A stretch of 64,000 bases of DNA from Pyrenophora tritici-repentis (taxonomy: Eukaryota > Ascomycota > Dothideomycetes > Pleosporales > Pleosporaceae): contig NC_089390.1 in assembly GCF_003171515.1 (NCBI RefSeq), positions 9,738,274 to 9,802,273 of the forward strand, written 5' to 3'. This document shows positions 53,501 through 62,531 of this stretch, in pieces. The notes under the pieces are model-generated. The model was not told the origin of the DNA. It did not search any database and saw only the letters and a program-made list of their open reading frames with translations. Within the stretch, counting starts at the first letter, position 1; every line of letters starts with the position of its first letter. The position numbers were made by a program, and so were the translations under genes.

Positions 53501-54523
53501 TGGTTCATGGCTCTGGGATTTTGGTACGGCACTCGCCTTGTCTCTTTCGGGGAGATTACCATGGTCGAGTTCTTCATCGCGTATATGTCTGTCTTCTTTT
53601 GCGCACAGTCGACGTCACAGATTTTCCAGTTCTCAACCAGTATAACCAAGGGCAAGAATGGGGCCAACGCAATCTTCTGGCTTCGTCAGCTGCAACCCAC
53701 GGTTCGCGAAACACCAGACAACATGGATAACGCGCCCAAGCCTGGAAGTTCTGTACAACTAAGCGGCGCACGCTTCGCCTATCCTCTACGCCCAAACGCT
53801 CCTGTGCTCAAGGGTATCGACCTTGAAGCTGCCAAAGGCCAATTCATTGCCCTGGTAGGCGCTTCTGGTTGCGGCAAGTCCACAATCATATCCCTGCTCG
53901 AACGCTTCTACGATCCCACGGGCGGTCGCATCCTCATTGGCCAAGACAATCTGGCCTCTCTGAACCCTCGCAAGTACAGAAGTCAAGTAGGTCTTGTACA
54001 ACAAGAGCCGACGCTCTTCCAAGGCACCATTCGCGACAACATTGCGCTCGGCGTAGACAACCCCAACACCAATACAATGCTCCAAACAAGCGACATGTCC
54101 GACGAAGTAATCGAAAAAGCACTACGCGCAGCCAACGCCTGGGATTTTGTATCTTCCCTGCCCGAAGGCATCAACACAGCCGCGGGACCGAACGGAACCC
54201 AGCTCTCTGGCGGCCAACGCCAACGCATCGCCATTGCACGTGCACTCGTGCGCAACCCGCGCATTCTCCTCCTCGACGAGGCAACGAGCGCACTCGATAC
54301 CGAGAGTGAGAAGATTGTGCAGAATGCCTTGTCGGAAGCTGCAAAAGAAGGAGATCGCATTACGATTGCTGTTGCACATCGGTTATCGACGATCAAAGAT
54401 GCAGATCAGATCTGCGTATTCTATAATGGTAGGATTGTGGAGCAAGGCACACATGCCGAGTTGTTGTCGGGTGGAGAAAACAGTTTATATAAGAAGATGT
54501 GTGAGGCGCAGAGTTTGGCATAG
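50558..54523 (+). CDS. Full-size ABCB (MDR/P-glycoprotein type) ABC transporter
   Basis: Exons 50558-50668, 50731-52002 and 52052-54523 (introns 62 and 49 bp, both GT-AG with CTAAC branches) give 3855 nt, 1284 residues. The order is TMD1-NBD1-TMD2-NBD2. NBD1 has Walker A GHSGSGKST (about 412), signature LSGGQKQR (about 524) and Walker B VLLLDEATSALD (about 543). NBD2 has Walker A GASGCGKST (about 1063), signature LSGGQRQR (about 1178) and Walker B ILLLDEATSALD (about 1198). Each half has about six predicted membrane helices. Both ATP sites look catalytically complete. By family it exports lipophilic compounds across the plasma membrane, like fission yeast Pmd1. The substrate is unknown. No biosynthetic genes adjoin it, but a small secreted protein gene lies directly downstream on the other strand. 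Confidence 0.93.
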
Positions 54524-54758
54524 ACGAGCATCACACGTAGACATGTTGATGGCACGAATGATTAATAGATTGCGCTTGATCGCCACTAGTTGGAAATTTT
54601 CTTCAAACAGTGCTATATAATGACCGTTGATAAGTGTGACATTATACTCCTAGTCTCGCCAGAAACAGAATCAGAGAGCAGGAGGCGTGGTGACTTGTTT
54701 TAGGGCCAACTATCGACAGCTTTGTTGACGAAAGCATTACGCGGCACCATGATCACTA

Positions 54759-55206
54759 TCATCGATTCGCGGCTGTATTGCACAAACCGGACCACGTGCC
54801 AACAAAGCCGCCCGAGTTTTGGACATTCCCTCGGCCCTGGTTACCGGCCCGGCAGTATGTATCCCAAGTAGCAGGGTCGATATCTGCCCTGTCGAACTTG
54901 CACTGGTACGGAGCCATGCCGTAGAAAAACTGGTTGCGGCCAGTAATGTCTGAATCCCAGGTGCCTATACTATACTTTAGCAACCATTCTTATGTAAATA
55001 CTTGCCTGTTGACTTACCCCGTAGCCTATCGCAATTCGACTGAGTCCATCTTGCATCGGGACCGTATGCTTGCTGCTATGTATTAGTCTCTTATCCTTTC
55101 ATTCCGGGCCGCAGAAACACACATCTCTACAGATGCAGCCGTAAATGGCTAGGGCGCCATCACCTAGCGCTAGTACAACAGCTGGTACGAGTAGAGAGAA
55201 CCGCAT
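54759..55206 (-). CDS. Small secreted cysteine-rich protein, 115 residues
   Basis: This is a three-exon model on the minus strand: 55123-55206, 55018-55075 and 54759-54964. The introns are 47 bp (GTGTGT, ACTAAT branch, CATAG) and 53 bp (GTAAGT, GCTAAAG region, TATAG). The exons sum to 348 nt. It starts with a signal peptide (MRFSLLVPAVVLALGDGALA). The mature part of about 95 residues carries six cysteines (YGCICRD, SNCDRL, YQCKFD, TYCRAG, GLCNTA), enough for three disulphides. It is rich in Gly, Asn, Asp and aromatic residues. Size, secretion and cysteine content are typical of secreted fungal effectors or antimicrobial-like proteins, but I recognise no family and no activity can be inferred. 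It is convergent with the ABC transporter, 235 bp apart. Confidence 0.7.
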
Positions 55207-56841
55207 ATTGGTTTAGGGTAGGTGTTGGAAACTTGGAAGTATTTGGTGGCAATGTCTTGGTTGATGTCCTGTGGGGAAGATGCAAGTCTATCAAGTGGAT
55301 AGTGCGAAGCGAATTTATAGGAAAAACAAGTTACAATACTAATGAGAGACGGTCGGCTGACTATTATCCGGATCTCTTCCGCCGTTGCCCGCCTAGAAAG
55401 GAGATACGGCACACGGTCCTTGCCTTAGTCCAGGACGTGACTAGGTCTTACTTCACCTCATCTGAGTCTCGGTGGTAATTCTTGGCACCGAGAGGTTCGT
55501 AGCTATACTGGTGCTAGTGGTGGATTAATTGTTAGGGTGTTACTTGGCTAACGCTACATGCTGACAGTGCCAGAAAAAGCGTAAGACAAAATTCAGGGGT
55601 TCAAATTGGTTGCGAAAGCGGTTGTGACTAGTACAGGAAGAAAAATGGCAAGTTACCCGCTTGGTAGTGCATGACGCTAACAGTCGATGCGAATTCTAGA
55701 CTACCTACCCGTGGTGTGCAGAAATACTACAAAAACATGATATCTTGTCGTGTTTTGTCCTGATAGTAATATTGTGGGGATAGTGGGTGCTGGAAGAATT
55801 GAAGGATTGAACTGAGGTTGTATTGTCTGAGTCTACAAACTGTATATGTAGGTGGGTGACCGTAAACAGCACTAGTCCCAGATAGGCATCGTTCCATTAC
55901 AAAGGTAAGTTGCGACTGCAGGAGCAGAGCAGGAGAGACCCCAAACCGTGACAAATATTTTTGCGATGTTGAATTGGGATATAAGGTTCGATGCTTTGAC
56001 ACCTATCATGATGACGAACAGGCTGGAGGCGCACCCTCCGGTACCACGACCTTAGTCCTGCCAGCGATGTATTTCTCAGTGGTACCAAAGAGGCACTTGC
56101 GATAGCCAGAATCTTATTCGGGACCTCAAGTCTCGCCCAGGTAGTAGATTCAGAAGAGTTGGCAACAAAGCAGTAGCACGCTTAAGAAGCGCTATAGAGG
56201 GTAAAGGCGATGCCTACTACACAAGCAGCTACACAGGTAGAATAAAAAGGGCTACACTAAAAGACAGCCCTCTTAAGCCTCTAATAGAGCGTAGAAGAGT
56301 GATATGTTCTCAGCGAGTGGATGCCCACCAAATATAATCTTAGAAGATATGTATATCGTCAACGAGACACTGCCTGGTATTCCTCATGAATTCTAGTAGC
56401 CTTCTTCCGAAACTCCGAACATGGATAGCACGCCACGGAGTATCAAGGACCGCAACTACATATTCGGTCTGTTGTGCTCCCGTTAACCGCTGGTATCTAT
56501 CAAGATCTATGCTAAGCACGGTAAGGAGCCTGGTCCATCCGTCCGGCCCGGGACTCGCCTAGAATACCCTAAACAAACCGGCCGATCATGTATATGCAGG
56601 TAATTATCGTATATGCACTGCCCTTTTTCCTTTTCTTTTCCGTTAGCTGCGCGGAGTATGACCAGAGTGACTGCATTGGTAGCTATACCTATTCAGAGTG
56701 ACCACAATGCGTAGCTCCGCTTTTTACAATAGAAGAGAAGTTCCGATGGAAGCATAATAAATCAGGAGTTGAACGTAGTGATAGAGTTGAGTTTCGAAAG
56801 ATACGGAGAATAATATCTCGCCATAATTGTTCTTCACTATA
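55207..56841. other. Intergenic, remnants only
   Basis: There is a minus-strand 36-codon open stretch ending at 56006 (YRKCLFGTTEKYIAGRTKVV) and protein-like but broken frames near 56155-56340. They look like debris of genes or old repeats and cannot be assembled. The stretch ends at the TA flanking the second pogo copy. Confidence 0.4.
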
Positions 56842-58264
56842 ACATGATCCATGGGCGAGCGGCGCACACGGGCGAGCGGCGCACCCCACCAACTTTTGCA
56901 ACTTTAAAGCGATGCATCTCAACAACGCGATAATATTATTGCTAGATATTGATACAGTAGATTACTCTATATTAATAGTATCAGTCTTGCATGTGCGCGA
57001 GTTGTGCCCAGTCTCCTTGCACCTAGTGCAGCGCCTTTGAGCCCGCTGGCTGAGGCCTGATCGCGCTCCTCCTTGACGCTCTTCATGAGCAATCTGCTGG
57101 TCAGCCTCATTTTGAGCCAGTATATCCTCTCCAGCTCCCTTTGTGAGTACTCCATGCTTCTGTATACGCCTTTTAGAGCGCCGCCTACGCTCTGAGGCTG
57201 CGCTATTGGCCTTCTCAAGACTAGAGATCCGATCGCGCATCAGCTCAGCAGAGAGCATCATCACCTCGGCGCCCTTCTTTAGCTGGTCAATCGCCATAAT
57301 AATTGAAGCTGGTGATGAGCTCTTGTGCTGGCGCACGCGCTCACGTATTAGGCTTGACTGAGCCTCAAGCTCACGCGCGTTGCTCGGCGTTTGAGCTACC
57401 CAGGGAGCCTCTGGCAGAGCTGCTGGAGGAGTAGGTGTACGCAGTTGTACATCTACCTTTGATAGAACAGCCTCTGGTTGTAGAGGAACAAGGCCTGCGC
57501 CGCGGAAGGCTGAGCAGATATTGGCTGGCGTGAACGCTTGATCAAATGCTGCCTTGAACGCTGGCAGAAACTCTAGCTTGGTGATGTGGTTGATGTGGTT
57601 GCGCATAAGGCTCTCCACCTCACGGCTGTACGCGCGCTTCAATGGCGAGAAGCAGCCAACATCAAGTGGCTGGAGTAGGTGAGATGAGTGAGGAGGCATA
57701 CAGAGCGTATGGATATTGTTCTCCTTGCAGAGCTCCTGGAACTCTAGAGATTGGTGGCTCTTATGGCCATCAATAATAAGCAGGCGACGCGCGCCTACAC
57801 TACGAGCCTGCGTGTGAGCGTTGAAGTGCTTTAGCCACTCAACTCCAAGCTCATTATTCGTCCAGCCATTATCGCTGACTGCGATCGCCCAGTCGCGTGG
57901 GATCTCAGCTTCCTTATACCAGGCTGATAGGTGGTACTGGCCAGCGAAGATGAGGAACGGTGGGACTGACCAGCCAGCAGCGCTGATAGCAGCGATCAGC
58001 GTTACCCACTCGCGATTGCCTGGCTGAATACTCTTCGGCCTGCCTCTCCTCTCTGCTCCTGTTATAACTAGCTGCGTTGTAATCTTGCCCATCATAAAGC
58101 CAGCTTCATCAAAGTTGTAGACGTCCTCATCGCAGATACCTAGCTCAGCCTTTGTCTCTTCTACAAGCTTAAACCACCTCTTTATTAATGTTGCATCCTC
58201 ACAAAGAGCTCTCTGCCTATCGTACGCTTGGTTGAAACACGTCCGAAGACTGTCTGTACGCTTA

Positions 58265-58361
58265 TTGTGGTTTTCGAAATACCTTGAGCCGCCTGGATCT
58301 GGTTAGCTTGGTGCCCAAGAACATCAACTCCCATAGTAATTTGTTAGTAAATTAATGCAGC
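58265..58361 (+). repeat. Left inverted repeat of the Tc1/mariner element
   Basis: Begins TTGTGGTTTTCGAAATACC. It aligns over about 97 bp with the reverse complement of 61561-61658, with roughly a dozen substitutions and one indel concentrated in the outermost 12 bases. Shared core: ACCTTGAGCC, then CAAGAACATCAACTCC and ATAGTAATTTGTTAGTAAAT. Confidence 0.9.
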
Positions 58362-58474
58362 AGCCGTTTCCCACCTCCAGAAGCCCATGAAGCTAGTCCT
58401 GTACTCTAAATCGTTCGTGTATAGCGTTTTGTTTGTGTGGAGCTTGTTGCGAGCTCAATCTAGCTGCTGTTGGG

Positions 58475-60148
58475 ATGCCGCCCAAGCGCCAGCGTAAGCC
58501 GAAGCAGCCATTCGATCAAGGCGTTAACCCGTCCTCCCAGAAGCGTAGAGCGCCAGCAACTAGACAAAATCCTACCCATTTAACGCCTAAACGTGTCCGC
58601 CGTGAGGCGCTGCCGTCGCCTCCAGCGACTGCCCCGCCGCGCCGTCAAAGCCCGTTGTCCGAGCCTGAGCTGCAAGCCACCCAAACAGCTGCCTCCGCGC
58701 AAGCTGAAGATATCGTTGGCGAGGATGAGGATACTTTCGAGGATGGAGATGGCGATCCGCTGCCTGAGGATGAGGATGAGATCGCTGCTAAGGGCGCTGC
58801 CGGTAGTGTTGAGGATGAGGGAGAGCCAGCGTACCGACGTCAAGAAGGCACTCCATGGCTGCCTCGCTCATCGCAAGCGCTAGAGGATGAGGTTAATCCT
58901 GTACTGCGCGTTAGGTGGAGGGCTTGCCTTGGTGGTGATATGGAGAAACACTTTATTCCTGAAGCTGCCGATAGCGAGCACGGCGTACGGCTGTACTCGC
59001 TGCATTTCGACGACCTATGGCAGTGGGTAGATGACGTTGTTGCAGAATTACGGCCAAAAAGAGCGAAGATCTCATCTGTTTGCACTGTTGTTTACCCAGC
59101 TAAGCAGGCCAAACGCGAGCGCGCGATAAAGCGATTGCGGCGAGGTGTTGATGCAACGTGGAATAGCTTTCAGCGCCTTGTTGTAGAGGTTGATAACTAT
59201 GTCAGCGAGCCAGTAAACGTCGATTTCGAGCTCATCTTGGCTGAAATTCCAGGGGAGCAGCAGCCGTTGCCAACGGTTGTCGACGGTCCTCGTCGACGCA
59301 CCGCAACGGTGATTCAAGAGGAGGGGCTTGCTGGTGTAATAGCAGCTGAACAAGCAGGTAGCGGGCATGCTATTGCTATCCGGGATAGATGGCGCTGTAC
59401 AGATACCCATTGCGAGAACTATCCTTATTGCTGCTGGATGGCGCCAACAGCGAGGCAGCCAGCGCGCTTCGAAGATCACCTCTTTGTCAACGGCAACATT
59501 ATCTCCATGTGGGCAAGAGCAATTACAGCGAGAAGGGCAACGTACGATGAGCCATCTGATGATGTACGGCTTGCAATTTTGAGAGCAAAGGACCTGCGGG
59601 TGCATGAGAAAACGCGCAAGTTGCGGGCGGCTGGAGATGGCGACGATGATATCAAAAGCTTAACAAAACTGCTCATCGTTGGACAGCTTGAGCGGATGAA
59701 CAGGCAACCTCAACAGGAGTCTAACTTGCAGGCAGCTGCACCAACGATAACAAGAGCTGAGGTATCTAGTGCATCTCAGTGGGCGCCTATCCGATATGAT
59801 CATGAGCAGGAGATTAACGAGCATACTAGTAATTTCTTTAACTACCTTAAGTTAAAATTTCCTACAGTTGGAGAGGACATTAACGAGCTTTATAAGACTC
59901 TTGTTATTGACGGAGCTATGGATATCAACCTCTTGATGCAGCCATCTGGTGATATCTTGAAGTTGTGGACGCAGCATTTCAAGCAGCCTCCTGGCTGGTT
60001 TTTCACGCTACAAAACACTGCAAAAGAATGGCAAGCTGGGTACCAGGGTCTCACAGATCGTAACTGGAGACGAGTCGAACGTTGTAAGAAAAGAGAAGAG
60101 ATTGCGCGCAAGAAATTGGTGGTTGAACCGTCTAGCAGTGTTGTGTAG
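58475..60148 (+). CDS. Accessory protein of the Tc1/mariner element, function unknown
   Basis: The product is 557 residues from MPPKRQRKPKQPFDQG. An in-frame ATG 14 codons upstream (58433) is possible. Residues 1-60 are basic with nuclear-localisation-like clusters (KRQRKPK, TPKRVRRE). Residues 77-108 are strongly acidic (EDIVGEDEDTFEDGDGDPLP). A middle folded region contains RWRCTDTHCENYPYCCWMAP near 306-325, a tight cluster of four cysteines with two Trp that could bind zinc. Near 445-545 a helical C-terminal domain (FNYLKLKFPTVGEDINELYK, then LWTQHFKQPPGWFF) has a SAM-like rhythm. No catalytic motif of a nuclease, helicase or transposase is seen. The gene is a full-length open frame between the inverted repeats. 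I suggest a DNA-binding or regulatory partner or captured gene, but this is inference. Confidence 0.8.
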   Translation: MPPKRQRKPKQPFDQGVNPSSQKRRAPATRQNPTHLTPKRVRREALPSPPATAPPRRQSPLSEPELQATQTAASAQAEDIVGEDEDTFEDGDGDPLPEDEDEIAAKGAAGSVEDEGEPAYRRQEGTPWLPRSSQALEDEVNPVLRVRWRACLGGDMEKHFIPEAADSEHGVRLYSLHFDDLWQWVDDVVAELRPKRAKISSVCTVVYPAKQAKRERAIKRLRRGVDATWNSFQRLVVEVDNYVSEPVNVDFELILAEIPGEQQPLPTVVDGPRRRTATVIQEEGLAGVIAAEQAGSGHAIAIRDRWRCTDTHCENYPYCCWMAPTARQPARFEDHLFVNGNIISMWARAITARRATYDEPSDDVRLAILRAKDLRVHEKTRKLRAAGDGDDDIKSLTKLLIVGQLERMNRQPQQESNLQAAAPTITRAEVSSASQWAPIRYDHEQEINEHTSNFFNYLKLKFPTVGEDINELYKTLVIDGAMDINLLMQPSGDILKLWTQHFKQPPGWFFTLQNTAKEWQAGYQGLTDRNWRRVERCKKREEIARKKLVVEPSSSVV

Positions 60149-60478
60149 GATGATGGCGAGAATGCTTGAAGCTTAGTGGCCTGAGCGTTTTTGGTGACAG
60201 CGGCCCGTGCCCGCTATAAGTTAGTGTTGAGGTTTTTCAGGCGTTTCAAATGCGCTGCAACAATAGTCTATTTGGATAGCCCTATGTACAACACTACAAC
60301 GTTATGCGATTATAACAGGTTAACTTCCTAAGATAGTTCTATATGTATAGAAATAGCTCTTATTTTTTTAGAATTATTAAATCGCTTTTGTGGGTTGCGC
60401 ATTAAGGTGTAATCGTTCGCATTTGTATGGTATCATCTACCTATAGAAACGTACTGTGGCATCCATTTAAAAGCACAA

Positions 60479-61489
60479 TTAATAGGGATAGCCACACCTA
60501 TGGAACCAGCTTCTGCAGTTAATATTACAGCACACCAGCTGCGCTGCATACTCAAGAAAGACCCCAAAGTCAATGAAGTTCTCCGCTTGCGCTGAATTCC
60601 TTTTCATCCACCCCTTGAGCTGCTTAAAGCTCTTCTCGATGGGGTTGAAATCTGGTGAGTATGGCGGCAGATACTCAAGGAGTACTCCAGCACTTTGGCA
60701 AAGCACCCGTACACGCTCTGATCGATGGATGGAGGCGTTATCAAGCACGATTACTGAGGCTGGCCCTGGGTGAGGATTGCAGAACGGCAGCACTTGAAAC
60801 TCTAAGAAGTCTTCTAGGATCTCAGATGTAATCGCGCCTTGAAAGATCTTATAGCTTATGTAGCCATCTATCGTCATGGCTGGCAGCAGCGACCACCGTT
60901 CTGATCGCCTGAAGCTGTGTGATAGCTCCACCGGCTCCCCGATTGGAGACCAGCCATACTTGCGGTCGCCCGTACGCTCATTGCAGGCGCTCTCGTCCAA
61001 CGCAACGATCTGCTCCGCCTTATAGTGTTGCGCCATCCTGGCAAGATAGAGGCGGCGGAGTGGCTCACTCTGCTCCTTTGCCCGCTTTGTTGCAAGCTTG
61101 CGAGACCATCTCATCTTCTCTAGCTCTCGGTAAACGCTCGCAAGGCTTATCCTAACGTCGTACTCGTCGTACAAGAAGTCCCTCATCTCATCCATGTATG
61201 CGCCCGGTGAGCCATTGAGGTATGCCTGAAGGCCTTCGCGCTGAGCTTGCCGGAGTATAGATGGCCGCCCAAGTCGAACGCAGCGCGGCGGATAAGGCAC
61301 GCCCCAAAACTCTAAGCTCAACCTCAGCTTTGCTACTGTGTTACGGCTCGCACCTGTAGCTCTAGAGATGGCTCGATCACTTTCGCAGGCAGCAATTCGG
61401 TCGAGGATAGCCTGGAGAACAGCGGGCTGCAAGCGGTGGCCGGTGCCTGGCATCGCGATGAGATGGGCTCGAGAAAATTGCAACACCAA
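60479..61489 (-). CDS. Tc1/mariner (DD34E) transposase
   Basis: The 336-residue frame is intact. Residues about 15-125 hold paired helix-turn-helix motifs (LQAILDRIAACESDRAISRA with TGASRNTVAKLRLSLEFWG, then RISLASVYRELEKMRWSRKL). The catalytic domain has the first Asp in QIVALDESACNERTGDRKYG (about 168) and the second in SVIVLDNASIHRSERV (about 251). The Glu is in LPPYSPDFNPIEKSFKQLKG (about 286), with 34 residues between the last two, the Tc1-type spacing. It catalyses excision and insertion at TA. The start could also be the second Met, 12 codons in. Its gene begins about 70 bp inside the right inverted repeat and converges on the accessory gene. Confidence 0.93.
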   Translation of the reverse strand: MVLQFSRAHLIAMPGTGHRLQPAVLQAILDRIAACESDRAISRATGASRNTVAKLRLSLEFWGVPYPPRCVRLGRPSILRQAQREGLQAYLNGSPGAYMDEMRDFLYDEYDVRISLASVYRELEKMRWSRKLATKRAKEQSEPLRRLYLARMAQHYKAEQIVALDESACNERTGDRKYGWSPIGEPVELSHSFRRSERWSLLPAMTIDGYISYKIFQGAITSEILEDFLEFQVLPFCNPHPGPASVIVLDNASIHRSERVRVLCQSAGVLLEYLPPYSPDFNPIEKSFKQLKGWMKRNSAQAENFIDFGVFLEYAAQLVCCNINCRSWFHRCGYPY

Positions 61490-61560
61490 AAACGCGAGTC
61501 AGTAGAGGCGATCGCAGCAAACAATGAACTTCAAATACGTTGTGGGTGTTAGAAAGCGTG

Positions 61561-61658
61561 GCTGCATCGATTTACTAACAAATTACTATAGGAGTTGATG
61601 TTCTTGGCCACCAAGCCAACCAGATCCAGGTGGCTCAAGGTATTTCGAGAAACACCCA
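61561..61658 (-). repeat. Right inverted repeat of the Tc1/mariner element
   Basis: In reverse complement it starts TGGGTGTTTCTCGAAATACC and pairs with 58265-58361. The two outer dozen bases diverge, while the inner about 80 bp agree closely. Confidence 0.9.
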
Positions 61659-62097
61659 TAACAAAGGTAGATGGCCAGTTGACTCCAACCTGCTCTCCAC
61701 CACGCGCAGCCAGCAGCTTATCAGCCATATCACGTACAGCTGTGTAGGTAGGCGCAAATCCACGCAGATCTAGCTGAAGTATATAGCTAATAATCACCTC
61801 CTCTTCTCTCTGGGTAAGCTTCCTTGAGTTGGGCGGGCAATCGCGTCGGGCAGGTATACCAGCGCGTCGGCGGCGGAGCGTTGTTTCGGCTACGTTGTAG
61901 ACTACTGCAGCAGTACGGGTACCTTGGATCTGGTGCGCATTAATAGATGAGATAGCAAGCTGAATATCTGCTTCATTTGATAGTAATTGAGTAGCGCTGC
62001 GTTGAGCCATTGTAGATTAAGATCAGTAAGGTGAGTAAAGTTGGTGGGGTGCGCCGCTCGCCCGTGTGCGCCGCTCGCCCATGGATCATGTTAATAA

Positions 62098-62152
62098 TAA
62101 TTGGCAAAAGTGAGCGACTCGGGCGTGTGAGTGACTCGCTAGTGAGGTATGT
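62098..62152. repeat. Decayed terminal repeat of a sister pogo family
   Basis: Starting six bases beyond the TA flanking the pogo right end, this segment aligns with the pogo repeat in the same orientation. GCAAAAGT, then GAGCGACTCGGGCGTGTGAG and TGACTCGCTAGTGAGGTATG correspond position for position to the intact right end, about 65 percent by eye. It ends at a TA. This suggests a remnant of a related, older element adjacent to the young one. Confidence 0.5.
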
Positions 62153-62204
62153 TATGTGTACCAATCAACGCATAGGCAAAAAGTGTTCACTTTTTATCTC
62201 AACA
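62153..62204 (+). repeat. Diverged copy of the miniature-element LTR
   Basis: ACCAATCAACGCATAGGCAA, then AAGTGTTCACTTTTTATCTCAACA match the 63-bp LTR at 23975-24037 (reverse strand) except for scattered substitutions and a shorter left end. No partner LTR or clear target duplication is present. The solo LTR that follows inserted directly at its right end. Confidence 0.7.
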
Positions 62205-62207
62205 AAT

Positions 62208-62435
62208 TGTTGAGAATATCTGGGTTCAGTCCAGGGTAGAAGGTGATTGAGAGTCACGTGATGTGCTGGTGTGGCAGGTACTGCCCGGTGGGCAATGGCA
62301 CCCACCACAACAGAAAGAGTAAGAGAGATACAATACACGATAGTCAATACAATACGTTGCAGCCACCCCGCCTTGTCCCTCCTCCCACTCGGTTATCCAT
62401 AGTAGTCATACTACTAGAGGGACCTTGTTCCAATA
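62208..62435 (+). repeat. Solo LTR, 228 bp, same family as 41192-41417
   Basis: Begins TGTTGAGAATATC and ends GTTCCAATA. It is flanked by the 5-bp duplication CAAAT (62203-62207 and 62436-62440). It is homologous throughout to the inverted copy next to the GCP4 gene, with differences concentrated in the middle. No internal region remains. Confidence 0.8.
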
Positions 62436-62531
62436 CAAATAATATAAAATGCGCTCCATGGTTTTTAGTTTCGTGTCCCCTCGTTAGCTCGTTTGATCGC
62501 GTTGCGCACGGTACGCTGACGCCGACGGTAC

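Larger units (their letters stand above)
58265..61658. mobile_element. Tc1/mariner element with two convergent genes, 3394 bp, nested in pogo
   Basis: The inserted DNA is bordered by a duplicated TA (58263-58264 and 61659-61660) and by long imperfect inverted repeats of about 97 bp. It encodes a DD34E transposase on the minus strand (60479-61489) and, head to head at their 3' ends, an unrelated 557-codon gene on the plus strand (58475-60148). Both genes start shortly inside an inverted repeat, so each repeat may act as a promoter. Tc1/mariner elements normally carry one gene and are 1.2-2.4 kb, so the second gene is unusual. Confidence 0.93.
56962..62010 (-). pseudogene. Pogo transposase gene split by insertion
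   Basis: The N-terminal part runs from 62010 to the insertion at 61661 (ending GVNWPSTFV). The remainder resumes at 58262 and ends at 56962 with the zinc knuckle. All residues on both sides agree with the intact copy. The insertion falls within the DNA-binding half, so no functional transposase is made from this copy. The N-terminal frame reads into the insert for a further 36 codons. Confidence 0.93.
56842..62091 (-). mobile_element. Second Fot1/pogo copy, interrupted by a Tc1/mariner element
   Basis: The same 55-bp inverted repeats as the 14-kb element lie at both ends (56842-56896 and 62037-62091), flanked by TA at 56840-56841 and 62092-62093. The copy is in reverse orientation. The total of 5250 bp minus the 3394-bp insert and its duplicated TA equals 1854 bp, exactly the length of the intact copy. 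The protein segments on both sides of the insert are identical to the intact transposase. Confidence 0.94.

Noticed and set aside
56006..56113. Cys-containing 36-codon minus-strand stretch (YRKCLFGTTEK)
   Set aside because: Resembles the last exon of a small secreted protein, but no upstream exon or signal peptide could be joined to it.
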